A stretch of DNA of 64,000 nucleotides, from positions 7,679,501-7,743,500 of the forward strand of contig CM029120.1 of the NCBI GenBank assembly GCA_016859345.1, in the 5' to 3' direction. How positions within the stretch are numbered: the first letter of the stretch is position 1; every line of letters starts with the position of its first letter. A program made the position numbers and the translations under genes. This DNA is from Istiophorus platypterus (taxonomy: Eukaryota; Chordata; Actinopteri; Istiophoriformes; Istiophoridae). The notes beneath the pieces were generated by a model. The model ran no database searches, was not told where the DNA came from, and saw only the letters and a list, made by a program, of their open reading frames with translations. Positions 28,435-41,342 of the stretch are shown one piece after another.

Positions 28435-28819
28435 TTGTATTTATTTTTATTGGTTATGTTTACTGTTTTTCTGTGTTTACAGTTTCTAATAGTGAGACAG
28501 AGCCAAATTTCCTGCCCTGAAGAATGATACACTTCTGTTCCATTCTGATCTAATCTCCTGATTACCACTGCCATCGCCATCATAAGCGTTACATCACAAT
28601 CATTACAATTATTATTGTATAATCAACATCACATGAAGACAAGAACCATTGCCATCATTACCCCTATCATCATCGCTGTCATTTTCCTCATCAGCATTTT
28701 AATCACTATTGTTATGTCCCCCACTGTTTTCATTATCCTTATCATCATCATCTTCATAAACATCATTAACGTCATCATCATAATCAGCCCTGATTTTATT
28801 TGCGTAAATAAATGGCAAA

Positions 28820-31800
28820 TAGGATTTTTTTTTTTTGCAAACTTTGGATGCCGAAGTATTCGAACAAGACGAGCATGTTCAAGAGATATTCATCGGACTG
28901 GTGGAGGAATCAATCGCTCGATTTCGAAACTTAAGTTTTAAAAGCAGCAATAAATCAAACACCATTTTAAATAAACTTTTAGAAAAAGTTACTGCGTGCA
29001 CCACAATTCAGGCGTCGCTCTGAAAATGGTTGCCCCTCCTTGAGCTCAAGATCCTCCCCTCGGCCTGGCGCTTTTAATGCAGATAGACAAAAACAACCTC
29101 TGTAAAAGGTCTTTTGTCCCGTTGGCTGTCAGCATCCTCCAACACCAAGTGAACCATTACAGCTGCATTATCTGGAATGGATTGGTACCTGTCCTGAACC
29201 GGTAATGTATTAGGTGTAGATTTTTTTTTATATTTATGTGTTTACTGTGTCTGCTCTGAGATGGAGGACGAGTTATCCAGGCTAGATTGGACAATAATGG
29301 AGTCTATCCTCATCGCCATCGTTAACACCTCTGCTTTCATCTTCATCCGTATGTTCATCCTCACTGCACCATCCGTATCACCTTAATCATTTCAGAATGA
29401 TCAATATCGTCACTGCCATCATCATCCCTTTGCTCTCATCCTCTCCGTCTGGAGGCACATCAGATTAATGGTCAGTTTTCTATCAGAGAGACCTCAGAGT
29501 CTTGCTTAGAATTAGCTCTGGATTAGACCTGAGGTGAGGATTAGTCTGCAGGTCTAAAGGAAAATTGCATCTCTGACAAAATTACACACATAATGAAGCA
29601 GAAGGTGACATACATATGGTCACTTCAGGGAGCTGTACAGGAATCAGAGGGCAGCGTTAGTTAGCAGCCACGGCACCATGCAGAATTAAGTAGTGACAAA
29701 ATCATGGGAGTGCTGGAACATCTGTTGGTTCTGCCTTATTATGTCCCATTAGCATAGTGTAAAATGAAGGGTTTGTTTACAGTGACCCCATTCTGGATGA
29801 AATCAAGTAGCGAGGCATCCATTGCTGGCTGGGAATTAAACAACTTCTCCCTGCCTTGTCTGATGGATTACAATGCAAATGATTCACCCTTTCCTTTTGT
29901 TTTTACTTTCCACTCCTACTGTTTGAAAATCTATCGGGATTTTTTCTTTTTTTCTTTTTTTTGGACCAAGATGAGAAACTGGTTTTCATCGCTGCTCCAA
30001 CACACGCTTGTAGTAGGCTTTGTGCACATACACACCCGTGCGGACACAAGCCAAGAGTCTCATGGTGCTATTGTGTAGTCTGACAAGGAGAAAATAACCT
30101 TGTTGTCGTAAATACATAGTCCAGGCTTTTTTTTTTTTTTAGGATGAAATTGTTTTGGAAAAATATAAATAACTGGGTAATTATCAGCTTGAAAGTTACT
30201 GGGGTCAGCTCTTATGTGAGTTTAGACTCACCTCCACTGACGGCAGAGGGGAAGCTGGGAAGGGAAGCATCTTTCCATCTCTAAAGCTCATCTTTTCATC
30301 CACTTTTATAAATGCCAACTTTCTCATTCTAAAAGCTGTGCACGCCGGAGGGCATCTTTAACATTGGACAAGGCTCCGTGCAAAAGGCCAGTGTTTCCTC
30401 CTGTAATACCAGCCCCTCGACACTCACCTGCTGGGCCCATCCAACCATATTCTCAAAGCTGCTTTTTCTCCAGCCTGACTCATACTTCCAGAAGTAATCT
30501 GCCTTTGCCTCCATCTTTCTCAACACTGCCGATTTCCACCACTTTCCCTCTCTTTTCCGCCTAATTTCTCTTTCCTCTGCATCTCCCCTTTCCTTTGCTT
30601 TTATTCTCCTTCCTCTGCCACAAGTTCTCATCTTATTTCATCTTTGTAAAAAAATAAATAAAATAAATGGTCTCATCATTGTTATACACTCAACTTTTTG
30701 TCCTCCTTCATTTCAAGTGTTCCTAATCCTTTGAGCAAATCTCTCTTTCCCTTTCAAATTTTTGCTTTTTTTTTGTCTCCTAGGGCCAGTCAGCAGCGTA
30801 GCCAGACAGTAGTGTACGTGTTATTATCAGTCTCCAGCTGGTCTATATGAAGACAGAGCGGACGGGGTCCCATCAGAGTATCTGGCAGACGGAATTGAAA
30901 GAGTCCTATTCTTTCACTCGGCTAACACAATCAGCACAACCAGCCGGGACCTGAGGAAAAGTATTAGAGGGGAGCAGAAACAAGGACGGAGCAGGAATGA
31001 CAATGCCCATTGTTCACTATGTATTGAGTGCAGCCTCGCATCTTTCATATTCCGGGCTAGTATCTCCCTATTTTGTCCTCTCTGATTCATGCGTTTATTC
31101 TTTCATCCTGTCTGCTGGCCTCTGAGTCTTCTTAAAACCCCCCCTGGCTCAAACTGTTTCTCTCTCTCTCTTCATTAAAACAACAACTCCTGGGATCTCC
31201 CCGGGTTCTTTCGGAGCGCTTACATCATCATCACCAGCATCACTGCCATAGTCATTATCATCAACAAACCTCATTAGTGGAAGGTAGCAACAGAAGCAGT
31301 AGCACTGCAGCGTAATATCTTTACTCGTGCTTTCATCCTGCTCGACTGCATGAACAATCGAATTGGGGGGGGGGGGTAGAGTAAACATTTCATATTGCAT
31401 TACAGATTCAGTGCCATGCTGCTGACATACTAAACAGACCATTACACTCCTATGGGCAGATCAAATGATGATGATATTTTGCAGCATGTGCAGACACACT
31501 CTAGGGCAGGATTGAAAATCTGAAAATCTGAAAAAAGGCACCTTTTTGTGAAAAATGCATGGGAGATGTCTGGTTTCATTTGCTCTGGGGTAAGGGTAAG
31601 ATTTTTTTTTTTTGGGAAACCTACTTTGAGAAAGAAATCATTTCAAAGATAAGGATTATGATTCTAAGACACTACCTTAATAACAGAAAGAACAAAAATC
31701 CTTAATCCTTAAGTGAAGGAAAGATATTGCTGCCATGGAGAAATACAATCAAGGGGATGGAGATATTTTTTTCAATCTTCAGTTTTAATTGATATCCTGT

Positions 31801-32600
31801 ATGACAAATTACTGGCACCTCAAATTGGCATAGGAACCTGGCTTGTCACGAAGCGATACGGATCAAGTGTCATACACAGTTACTATCATCAAAAGTAATA
31901 GAATACATATCCAATTTACAAGCCAATTTTTCATTTTGTCATTTTGTAATTTATGCAAAGTTCAATTTTTTTTTTAATTGACAGAAGGGAAGGATTTTTT
32001 TTTTATTATGTCTTTTTCCTGCCATTTGTCAGCACTAAATTCATTAGAAACACAACATTTAAGCCATGAACCTGTGCCTCTATCGTCATCTTTCTTATTG
32101 TAATAAGAAAGGTCAACACTGTATGTCTAATGAACTTAGGGTGACTTGGTGCAGGAATTTGACATTTTCTTATGCATGATTTCTTCTCCCTACGTAACCG
32201 TCTACCAGGTGTGCAATAAACACCACCTAGCTTTGAGTTTTACATTAATTTTAAAACTCTAAACTCAACATAATGATGACTGCTAGGTCTAACTTATTTA
32301 ACATTTACCGAACATTCACAGAACTTGGAGTCGGCTGCAAACTAATTGACACCATGTCAAAGGAGTTGTCATCTGCCTGCAGTTTTTTCATTTTTATAAT
32401 GGATGACAAATCAGCAGTTTGCATATCGCAGCTCAACAACAAACAACTGACATGACTCCATTTGTTTGAGATTGAATTTTTTTTTTACTTTAATCCTATA
32501 ATGTTTTACACGTAGTGCACACATTTTAACACTGCAGGGTTACACATGCTATGTTTTTGTGATATTAATCATTTCTTTCTTTGTCTTGGGGCTACCTTGT
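28820..32600. other. Mostly unique intronic sequence
   Basis: Apart from ATC-rich patches (29300-29440, 31222-31265) and T runs, complex sequence with no gene recognised. A pair of GGATTA motifs lies at about 29520-29545. Confidence 0.35.
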
Positions 32601-32602
32601 TT

Positions 32603-32629
32603 GGGGTGGGGGGGTGGGGGGTGGGGGGG
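32603..32629 (+). other. G-quadruplex motif
   Basis: Four G runs of 4, 7, 6 and 7 separated by single T, an ideal short-loop G4 on the plus strand (the non-transcribed strand of the efna2 intron is the minus strand, so the RNA is C-rich here). Confidence 0.75.
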
Positions 32630-33089
32630 TCACTGAACGAAAGGTGTGCCTGACGGCTGAGGACAGTTACGTCCTGGAGCTGGCTCATTAAGCCAAACCA
32701 TGTGAGGCCAGGTTATGAGGTGATCTGGGTTTAGTTAGTATTGCTTCGTATTTAGCAACAGTTGATGTCCATCTTGTTTTCACCTTGTGTGTTATTTGGT
32801 TTGGCCAAGTCACGATATACGTTTCCTTGGGTGTCATTGCCTCAGGTCAGTTTGTTCAATTAACATCACCTCTCGTTGTTGTTGTATTAAATACAGCTAT
32901 ATTTTGTTGACTTCTTTCATATAGTTTCTTGGTTTTTAAAGTTTTGCACTTTTTGAGTGAATAAAACTCTGTCAACATTAAGAACTCCTGTATCCTCATT
33001 GCCTCACTGCTTGGTCCCTGACAGAAACAGATATAAGCACTAAATCCTCGTATTATAGAAGCTGGAACCAATGAACGCCTCTAGCTATG

Positions 33090-33441
33090 CTGTGGCTCTA
33101 GGGATGGCAACTATTTGATGGAGTGCCATGAAGTTTTGTACAGACATTCTCGGATAACCAGAGTGACTTTGGTGATCCACACTTATTCATGCCCCCCCTC
33201 CTTCTTGATGAATTGTAATAACTTTGGTGAACTTAAATTTTTTTGGTGTAGCGCCATCATTAGGTCAGAATTCAAACTTGTCCAGTACTTTTGGTTTATG
33301 CCCAATACCTGCAAAATTAAAGACTTTAGCATCAGCCTCAGCTGTGCTTTGTGTTTTTGTGCTTTGTGTTTTGTGCTAATTAGCAAATGCTAGCATGTTT
33401 CAATGCTAAACTAAGATGGTAACCGAGGTAAACATTATACC

Positions 33442-33472
<31 letters not shown>

Positions 33473-33560
33473 GTTAGCTTTGTCATTGTGACCATTGCAG
33501 TAGCATTTAGGTCATAGTTTTGCCGGACCTTAGTGCAGCTTCACAGGGCCGCTACCATGA
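33090..33560 (+). repeat. Old teleost interspersed repeat, second copy
   Basis: Shares TTTTGTACAGACATTC and GACTTTGGTGATCC with the 6.6-7.0 kb copy. It continues with GCTAGCATG / AAACTAAGATGGTAACC-type text and a (AT)n run at 33442-33472. Decayed, non-coding. Confidence 0.6.
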
Positions 33561-33959
33561 CTAGAGCATTTTTACTATAAGTGCTAGATATTTTATCTGT
33601 ACTGTAAATTATCAAAAATGGTTACTTATATCTCAGGCCATTGACTAATCAATTCGATGCCTTCATGTTTCCAGCAATGATGAAATCACGGACTTATTTC
33701 CATTATGGCTCTTTATACTAATTTAAATACGAACAGCACATTACAGAATGAAACTGTGGGGGAAGTTGTCATGTTTGCAGTTAATACTTTGTCTTATTTG
33801 GTGGGAAAATGTTGAGTACCAGAAATCTGTTTCTGAACCTTACAAACATGTTTTTTGGGTTGTTTTTTTTTTACACATTTCAAAATCAGCACTGAATCAG
33901 AATGTGCCAATGTTTGTGTGCGGGGCTTCCTCAGTCTAAGGGTCAAAGAGAAGCAGATG

Positions 33960-34560
33960 TTCCATATTACATGTCAGTGTTCCTTGCTCGCTCCACTGAA
34001 TAAACCAGTCTTAGCTCTCCTCAGATGATCCATATCATAATGCTGTATGTCTCCCCTCTCTTCAGGTTAAAATGCAGAATTCAGATTTTTCTTTATTCAA
34101 CAGAAGCAAAATAGCATCTCTGTGGTTCTCACGCACGGAGTCAAACGTCCACTTTTTGACTTTCATACTGTAACTAAAGGAATTGCCAGTGCATTTAATA
34201 TCCAGCAGACAAGCTGTTCCACTCTAATGCCCCTGAATATTCAGATGACCTCCTCCTGCCAATCATTGTATTGAATGTGCTGATGACTAAGATCAGCTAC
34301 ACTAGATCTTGTTATGTAACTGTCTCTCCTGCTGAGCTGGGAGAAATAATTTGCGAGGTAGGAGCCTTGACTTTAATTACTCTAAGTATCATTTTTAGCT
34401 CGGTGTGAGAGTCTTTGCAGATCCTGCAGATAACTCTAGAGACTGGTTTCTCTCAACATGAACTATTGCAGAGCTGACATTTTAAATAAACATAGCGGGC
34501 CCAATCATGTGAGTCATAGCAAGTACACGTAGCCTGATGTAGTGCAGCTTTGTGCAAAGA
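33960..34560. other. Repeat-poor intronic stretch, possible enhancer
   Basis: 600 bp of complex A/T-balanced sequence without simple repeats between two repeat-laden regions. No coding potential seen. Conservation unknown. Confidence 0.3.
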
Positions 34561-35368
34561 CGTAGGGAAAGAGTTTGCCTGAGGCAGTGTGGACAGTGGC
34601 GGGGCCTGTACAAGAAAAACATGCTAACCACATCCCAACGGGACAAGAGAGGGAGGGGAGAATACGTGATACAAGAAAGGAAAGAAGAGAGAAAGTGGAG
34701 GATGAGAACTTGATAGGGAGAGGACGGAGGGAAGGAGAGGTGGAGTGGGTGGTGTTGCTGTTGGTGGCAGTGGAAGTTGGATTTAACCCAGGGGCAAGTT
34801 TCAGTCTGACAAACTGTCAGTTACTGAGTGGGGGTGACTACAAGTCTACATGTAAATTGGACATAAATCTGTGTGTGTGTGTGTGTGTCTGCATGTGTGT
34901 GGTATGACTGAGGAAGTGCTAGTGACTACACATATCACTGGGCGCCACGGGGGACACTACAGAAAGACAGCGTGTGTGTGTGTGGGTTTATGTGCAAGGA
35001 CTCATAATGTGCTTTACTGTGTGTACAGACAGCGTGTTTGTTACGTGCGTGCACGCATGTGTGCGTGCACATGGAACTTTCTGTGTGCTGTGGGAGTGTG
35101 TGGGTGCACAGTGCATAAGACACTTCTTCCAAAAAGGCTGTGGGGGTGCATGTGTGTGTGTGCGCGCATCTCTCCAAGGAGATAGATTCTGTCCCATAGA
35201 ATGAGAATGTCGTCAAACATCAGCGCTTCACACTGACACGGAGTTCCTCAAAGACGCAAAGATGAAGAGAGAGGAGAGAGGAGGAACAAAGAAGAAAAGG
35301 AAAAGAAAGTCTTTTGAAGGATAAACCATGGGATTAGATAAGGTGCTCCTTCTGGACCATTGAGCCAG

Positions 35369-35499
35369 TATGTGTGTGTGTGTGTGTGTGTGAGTGTGTG
35401 TGGAGGAGAGCCCATTGCTCTGAGCACATTAGCTGCTCGGGGTGAACAAAGCCCCTCACCTGCAAGCTTTATAATATGGGCCTGAGAGCCAGAGGGGGC

Positions 35500-35535
<36 letters not shown>

Positions 35536-35686
35536 TGTGTGTGTGTATGTGTGTGTGCATGCAGCTTGTGTGCCAGCCAGCAAGAGGAAAAATGGATGGG
35601 GTTTTTACTCATCAGACAGCCAGTCTGGGTGTGTGTGTGTGTGTGGGGGTGTGTGTGCATGCGTGTCCTATATCTAGCTTCCACTG

Positions 35687-35722
<36 letters not shown>
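35369..35722. repeat. Cluster of (GT)n microsatellites
   Basis: GT runs at about 35369-35400, 35501-35557, 35629-35660 and 35691-35722, separated by unique DNA. Confidence 0.9.
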
Positions 35723-35732
<10 letters not shown>

Positions 35733-36465
35733 ATAGATAAATGGAGGCTGCCTAACCTTGCATTCAATGGGCAGCCATTCTGGTTGTATGTGATTGTGTA
35801 TGTGAGTTTGTGACCTAAATCTAGCTGTGACTGGTGTGTAAGTTCATACACACATGTGTGTGTTAGTGTGTGTGTGTGTTCCTCCTATATTCCTTCCAGC
35901 ATGTGACATAAATACCTTTATGTGGGTCTGGGAGATTTCTGGGTCCTGTTCCAGTGTTGCAGTATTGTTGTGATAATGTGCGTTATGGTACTTTGTTACT
36001 GTGCAGTAGCACGTATCTCATCACAACAGGAGGGTGGACAACACTCTTAGTGTGTGAGAGTACTGCTCCCTGCCGTGACCAAATGTGGCCGGAGCTGTTT
36101 GAATTGGATTATCTCATACATTTTCTATTATCCAGCAAGACCTTGAAAGAGATAGGCCTGTTGAGAGCCAGAGCCCTTGATAAAAAGGGGTTTGGCCAAT
36201 TTGTAATATGTCTCCTCTCTCAAGGAGAAACATTTGTTTAACTCATTTTATTTGTCTTGACTTATCCAGGTTGGCCTTGTTTGGATCAAGATGCTCCTAA
36301 ACAGACCCGGCCGACATACTGGATTAATTGGCAGGTAAAAAACAAACAAACAAACAAACAGACAGTCACCATGGATGGAGAGGAAGAAGACAAATGAAAA
36401 ACATGACCAGTACTGGGAAGTGTGGAGCAAGAGTGTCTACAGTCGCATCAGAATGCCAATTTGTA

Positions 36466-36800
36466 AAAGGGTCAGCTCACCCAAACTACATCAAACATTT
36501 ATCCACCTTTCCTTAGTCGCTTATGAAACTTCTGTCACTCCAGTACAATGGGTATGAATATACTTTTGATGTGGTGGCACCTAAAATGTTGAAAAATTAA
36601 TGGAAGTTGTATTGAGGGCAACTCTTTTAGCAGGTAGTTCTAACAAAGGGTCCGTAGATTCCTCTGAATCATGGGGGCATTTTCTCAGGAAAAACATGTT
36701 GTTGCAATTCCTAAATGTCACTTTTTCCATGGTCCAAGAACCACAGGTTAAATTAAATTTGCCTCAATTCTATTCGAGACATAGACCATAATCGGACTAT
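36466..36800 (+). repeat. Probable old teleost repeat (AGGGTCAGCTCACCCAAA type)
   Basis: AAAAGGGTCAGCTCACCCAA with downstream CACTCCAGTACAATGG resembles a frequent fish repeat. Assignment by memory of the motif, low certainty. Confidence 0.4.
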
Positions 36801-37270
36801 GGTGTTGTGACTCATCACTTCATGCAGTTTTCCACAATCCCCTATTGTAGGAAACACAAGATTTATACTGTTTACACCAGCTCTGCAAAACAATGACTGA
36901 TTATCAGTTCCACAAATTCTCTGTGACCTTGCAGAGAATTAACTTGTCAGGCCGTTTTTCAGTGGGAGCAAGTTTTGATGAACGCAAGAAGAGACGACAC
37001 ATCCTGACAGCTCAATACAATGCGGTGTGCTTGACACTGTGTGATCAGTTGAGACACAGCTTTTCATTTTCCCAGCTGTTTGTGACCTTTCGCTGCCTCA
37101 GACAATAGCTGCTGTTTAGATGTTACGGATCATTCTCAAACTTGTAAAAAAGAAAGAAGAAAAAGAAAAAGAAAATTAAATGTTTTGTGTTATGTTGTGG
37201 TTTAATGTTTTTTTTTTTTAGCTTTGGCTTTTTTTTTTTTTTTTAAATTGCCTCTTACTACATTTCACTC

Positions 37271-38212
37271 ACCAAAGCAATTCCTGAGATCTTGGAACCC
37301 AGCTGCAACTCTGCGGGTCCCATGGGGCGAGAACTTAGTGGTTAGGTGATCGGCCAAGTTATAAACAATCCAACAGTTTAGCCAGGTTATATAAAATATT
37401 ACTTATAGGAAAAACCAAAAGTGTGTGCACCCAAAATGTTGAAATTAATCTCTAATTGCAAAAGAAGAATTGTGGCCATGTTCAACTATGCCAAGTACAG
37501 TAGGTCAATGATGAACAAGGTTGTGAGTCTCAAAACAGTGAACACTTTTTACAATGGACAGTTTGGCCTTATTAGAAAGTATATTGACTCAAATGCTTTA
37601 CTTAAAGCTCAATTTTGATCTACTTTTACTTTACTTGACTATTACTACTACTTTTTAATTCATCTTTGCTAAGATTTCAGAGAGAAATATCATAATCTTT
37701 ACTCCACCAGATTTATCAGTCAGTTACGTCCCAAATTAAGATTTTACATCAAATCATCAGTTAAGAGATAAATCTGACTTAGACAGGTTGTCCCCAAACG
37801 TTTTGGCTTGTTATCCTTTACAAAAATCTTGTTTGTGGCCCCATTACCACATTTGAGAAGTCTTCAAACTGTTAGCAGTTCCACCAAAGAGTAATCTCCC
37901 CCCTCAAAAAGTTTCATTTATTGTAAATATGTTGTTTTGTATATATAGAATATATAAAATCTGTGGAAACTAGTTCCATCTTGACCACCTAGGATAAAGT
38001 GTAGTGTGATGTATCAGTTTTAGCAATCTAGTGGTGTCACATGTAATAATATGAGTCACGGGGCCCATTTTTCTGCAGAATGAGTACTATTATTTTTGAT
38101 ACTTTCAGCAGATTTTGCTGATAGTACTTCTGTGTGATACTGACTACACTCTCCCATATTTATAATGGAGTAATTTCATATTGCTGTATTGGTACTGGAT
38201 GTTACCTGACCC
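37271..38212. repeat. Tandem duplication B, copy 1 (942 bp)
   Basis: Starts ACCAAAGCAATTCCTGAG. Virtually identical to the next 942 bp; the one difference noticed is GACTTAGACAGG versus GACTTAGACCGG. The 12-mer ACCAAAGCAATT recurs at 37271, 38213 and 39155, marking both junctions. Confidence 0.96.
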
Positions 38213-39154
38213 ACCAAAGCAATTCCTGAGATCTTGGAACCCAGCTGCAACTCTGCGGGTCCCATGGGGCGAGAACTTAGTGGTTAGGTGATCGGCCAAG
38301 TTATAAACAATCCAACAGTTTAGCCAGGTTATATAAAATATTACTTATAGGAAAAACCAAAAGTGTGTGCACCCAAAATGTTGAAATTAATCTCTAATTG
38401 CAAAAGAAGAATTGTGGCCATGTTCAACTATGCCAAGTACAGTAGGTCAATGATGAACAAGGTTGTGAGTCTCAAAACAGTGAACACTTTTTACAATGGA
38501 CAGTTTGGCCTTATTAGAAAGTATATTGACTCAAATGCTTTACTTAAAGCTCAATTTTGATCTACTTTTACTTTACTTGACTATTACTACTACTTTTTAA
38601 TTCATCTTTGCTAAGATTTCAGAGAGAAATATCATAATCTTTACTCCACCAGATTTATCAGTCAGTTACGTCCCAAATTAAGATTTTACATCAAATCATC
38701 AGTTAAGAGATAAATCTGACTTAGACCGGTTGTCCCCAAACGTTTTGGCTTGTTATCCTTTACAAAAATCTTGTTTGTGGCCCCATTACCACATTTGAGA
38801 AGTCTTCAAACTGTTAGCAGTTCCACCAAAGAGTAATCTCCCCCCTCAAAAAGTTTCATTTATTGTAAATATGTTGTTTTGTATATATAGAATATATAAA
38901 ATCTGTGGAAACTAGTTCCATCTTGACCACCTAGGATAAAGTGTAGTGTGATGTATCAGTTTTAGCAATCTAGTGGTGTCACATGTAATAATATGAGTCA
39001 CGGGGCCCATTTTTCTGCAGAATGAGTACTATTATTTTTGATACTTTCAGCAGATTTTGCTGATAGTACTTCTGTGTGATACTGACTACACTCTCCCATA
39101 TTTATAATGGAGTAATTTCATATTGCTGTATTGGTACTGGATGTTACCTGACCC
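38213..39154. repeat. Tandem duplication B, copy 2 (942 bp)
   Basis: Second copy, followed at 39155 by a third ACCAAAGCAATT that then diverges (TGGGCAATAACG). Near-identity means either a very recent duplication or an assembly artefact joining two haplotypes. The small open frame in each copy (37421 and 38363) has no recognisable product. Confidence 0.96.
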
Positions 39155-39534
39155 ACCAAAGCAATTTGGGCAATAACGTACAAACACAATCATTTCCTGT
39201 TCTAAGTTTGCTAACCTTTGAGTTTGTTTACTAGTATGAGCTCGTGTTTCCTGCTCTGTTGGACTTCTTTTTTTGCCAAGTAACTCTGTGAATACAATCT
39301 TATTATTTTGGCCAGAACTTTGTAAATGACCCCCCCCCCTCCTAAATTGGGGTAAACCAGAATCAGCCTAAAAATTTGACAAGAACTGGGAAGATCTCGG
39401 TGTCTGTCTTCTCATCTCTTTTTGATCTCTTTTTGCCGTTCTCTATTCTCCTCAAAGTTTAGCAAGAATATTAACTTTAGATTAAAGTTGAGGAATGAAT
39501 TTTGTCAGTGGAAGGTCCTCACAAGTTCAGCGGG

Positions 39535-39536
<2 letters not shown>

Positions 39537-39583
<47 letters not shown>

Positions 39584-39967
39584 AGCGCAGCATGAGCAAT
39601 GACAGTGCCAGGGTCTAACAGGGGGAACCAACCTCGCCAGGGCTCCAGAGCCTAGATTCATTGCTTTAGTAGCAATGCATTTTTGATGTGCCCCCTTTCT
39701 TCTTCAGCTTCTCCATACGACCCCGACGGGATAACAGCGACCCCCAGCAAACATCCATATAGCTTAAATTTACCATGTGATGTTTTCAATCTATAGGTGT
39801 TTGTGCGTATCTATATGTGTGAGGAAGGAGGAGTGCTGAGAGACAGAAAGGAAAGACAGACGGAGACAGGGAGACAGCAAGAAAGGGAGAAAATGTTCCC
39901 CCTTGCCTGTTAAATATTTGAGAAGCCTTCTGTGGAAAAGTGATGCAGTCAGAGACAGGCCTGTTAG

Positions 39968-40012
<45 letters not shown>
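39537..40012. repeat. Two (TG)n microsatellites
   Basis: TG runs at 39537-39577 and 39971-40011. Confidence 0.95.
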
Positions 40013-40013
<1 letters not shown>

Positions 40014-40505
40014 TTGTGTGTGTGTGTTTGTGCTTGGTTGATGCAGAGAGAGGGAGACAGCCCCGTTAGTTTGGACTAATTCTGCCGCGAGTGAGGCAGA
40101 GGGAGCACTTTCAGTGTTTATTTATCTACCTGGGAGATATAGGGAGGCTGAAAAAAAAAAAAAATTTAAAAAAAGAAGAGGGGGAGAGGGAGGAAGAGGA
40201 AGGAGTGAAAAAGTGTGTGAGAGTGAGAGAAAAAGAGAAAGAGACAGGCCAGGTTGTCACAAACCATTAGACAGATGGACCCAGTGTGCTCTGCCCCATG
40301 TCAATGAGAGGCCTGGCTAAAGACAACCATGTGTGTCTTTGTATGTGCCTTTGCATGTGTGTGTGCGTGCGTGTGTGTGTGTATGCATTCATGCGTTTGT
40401 TTACTTATGAATGTGGTTTTTGCACAAGTGTTTGCAATTGACAAATAATGTGTGCATGTGTTTACTGGCACAAGTTCCTGAAATTAGCTGAAAGAAAGGT
40501 AAAGG

Positions 40506-40508
<3 letters not shown>

Positions 40509-40547
<39 letters not shown>

Positions 40548-40696
40548 CCAAGAGAAAGAGGGAGAGAGAGATTCTCTAGACATCTATGAGGAGAGGAGGC
40601 AAGATGCCCTCATTGTGCGAGACAAAAGACCCCCTGTGCCACAGAACCAAATATCCAGTGCGTGCACGTGCACACGTGAACACACACTTCCACTTG

Positions 40697-40727
<31 letters not shown>

Positions 40728-40728
40728 C
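40509..40728. repeat. (TG)n-(GA)n and (GTGC)n microsatellites
   Basis: TG into GA at 40509-40547; GTGC tetranucleotide run of about eight units at 40696-40728. Confidence 0.9.
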
Positions 40729-40739
40729 CTCGTTTTACT

Positions 40740-40945
40740 ATGTTCATGGGGTCCGGAAAAACCGGCAGCCCACTATGCCTGTGGGGTCCGACAGCTCCCA
40801 GAGCCCTAGCTGCAAAATGCTGGACCCCGCAGGTTTAGACGGCTGTCTGGGGGTTAAGGCTGGGTTTTTAGGGTCCACGTCGGAATCAGGTTTAGGTCAG
40901 GGAGTGCATCACGTCGCCGGTGGGTCCCCACAAATGTAGTAAAAC
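40740..40945. repeat. Probable teleost repeat rich in GGTCC/GGGTT motifs
   Basis: Repeated GGGTCCG, GGGGTTAAGGCTGGG, AGGGTCC and GGTGGGTCCCCACAAATG text next to (GTGC)n and GT tracts, a combination seen in fish dispersed repeats. Not coding. Confidence 0.4.
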
Positions 40946-41238
40946 AAGGGTGTGTGCGTACGCTTTCGCCTGCTTGTTGTAAAGAACGTCAATATCACAA
41001 TGTTCATCCAAAAACACAGTTGAAATAGGAAGAAAACGGAATAAAGATGTGGTCAGACGGAATGTGTTTTTTAAAAAAAGCATGTGTGGCGTGTGTAATT
41101 CCTCTCAGATTTCAAGATCCAGCTGCATGCTGGGAATGTTTCATTATTTTGAGAGCAAGGGCAGATAAACAATGTTTCAAACACACACACACACACACAC
41201 ACACACTTTTTTTTGGCCCGACTCCCACTAAAACTCAC

Positions 41239-41342
41239 TTGGGATTGGAGCTGTTCCAGTAGACCGCGTGTCTGTCAAATATGATCTTCTCCTCCGCCCA
41301 AACGGACACCCAGGACAGGACGGTCAGCACCACCACCTCCAT
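41239..41342 (-). CDS. efna2: Ephrin-A first coding exon, probably ephrin-A2 (partial gene)
   Basis: Ephrin-As are GPI-anchored cell-surface ligands of EphA receptors that guide axons, notably in the retinotectal map. The exon encodes a signal peptide (MEVVVLTVLSWVSVWA), then EEKIIFDRHAVYWNSSNP and two bases (AA) before the donor GTGAGT at 41238. D-R-H/Y-A-V-Y-W-N-x-S-N-P is the first strand of the ephrin receptor-binding domain, and the split codon after NP is where ephrin-A exon 1 normally ends. An in-frame ATG 39 nt upstream (41381) would add MSTMLCQLGQRCV, but the 41342 start has a better context (G at -3 and +4) and gives a typical signal peptide. The frame is only 34-47 codons, so it is easily missed. 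Ephrin-A2 is favoured over A5 because human EFNA2 and PTBP1 share 19p13.3 in the same orientation; A3 and A4 differ at this motif. Remaining exons lie beyond the left edge. Confidence 0.82.

Noticed and set aside
28835..29023. Open frame MQTLDAEVFEQDEHVQEIF..., helical looking
   Set aside because: No family recognised, no splice sites in phase, sits beside ATC-rich repeat; treated as chance.
37421..38560. Identical 65-codon open frames in the two 942-bp copies
   Set aside because: Identity is due to the duplication itself; no family resemblance or splice signals.
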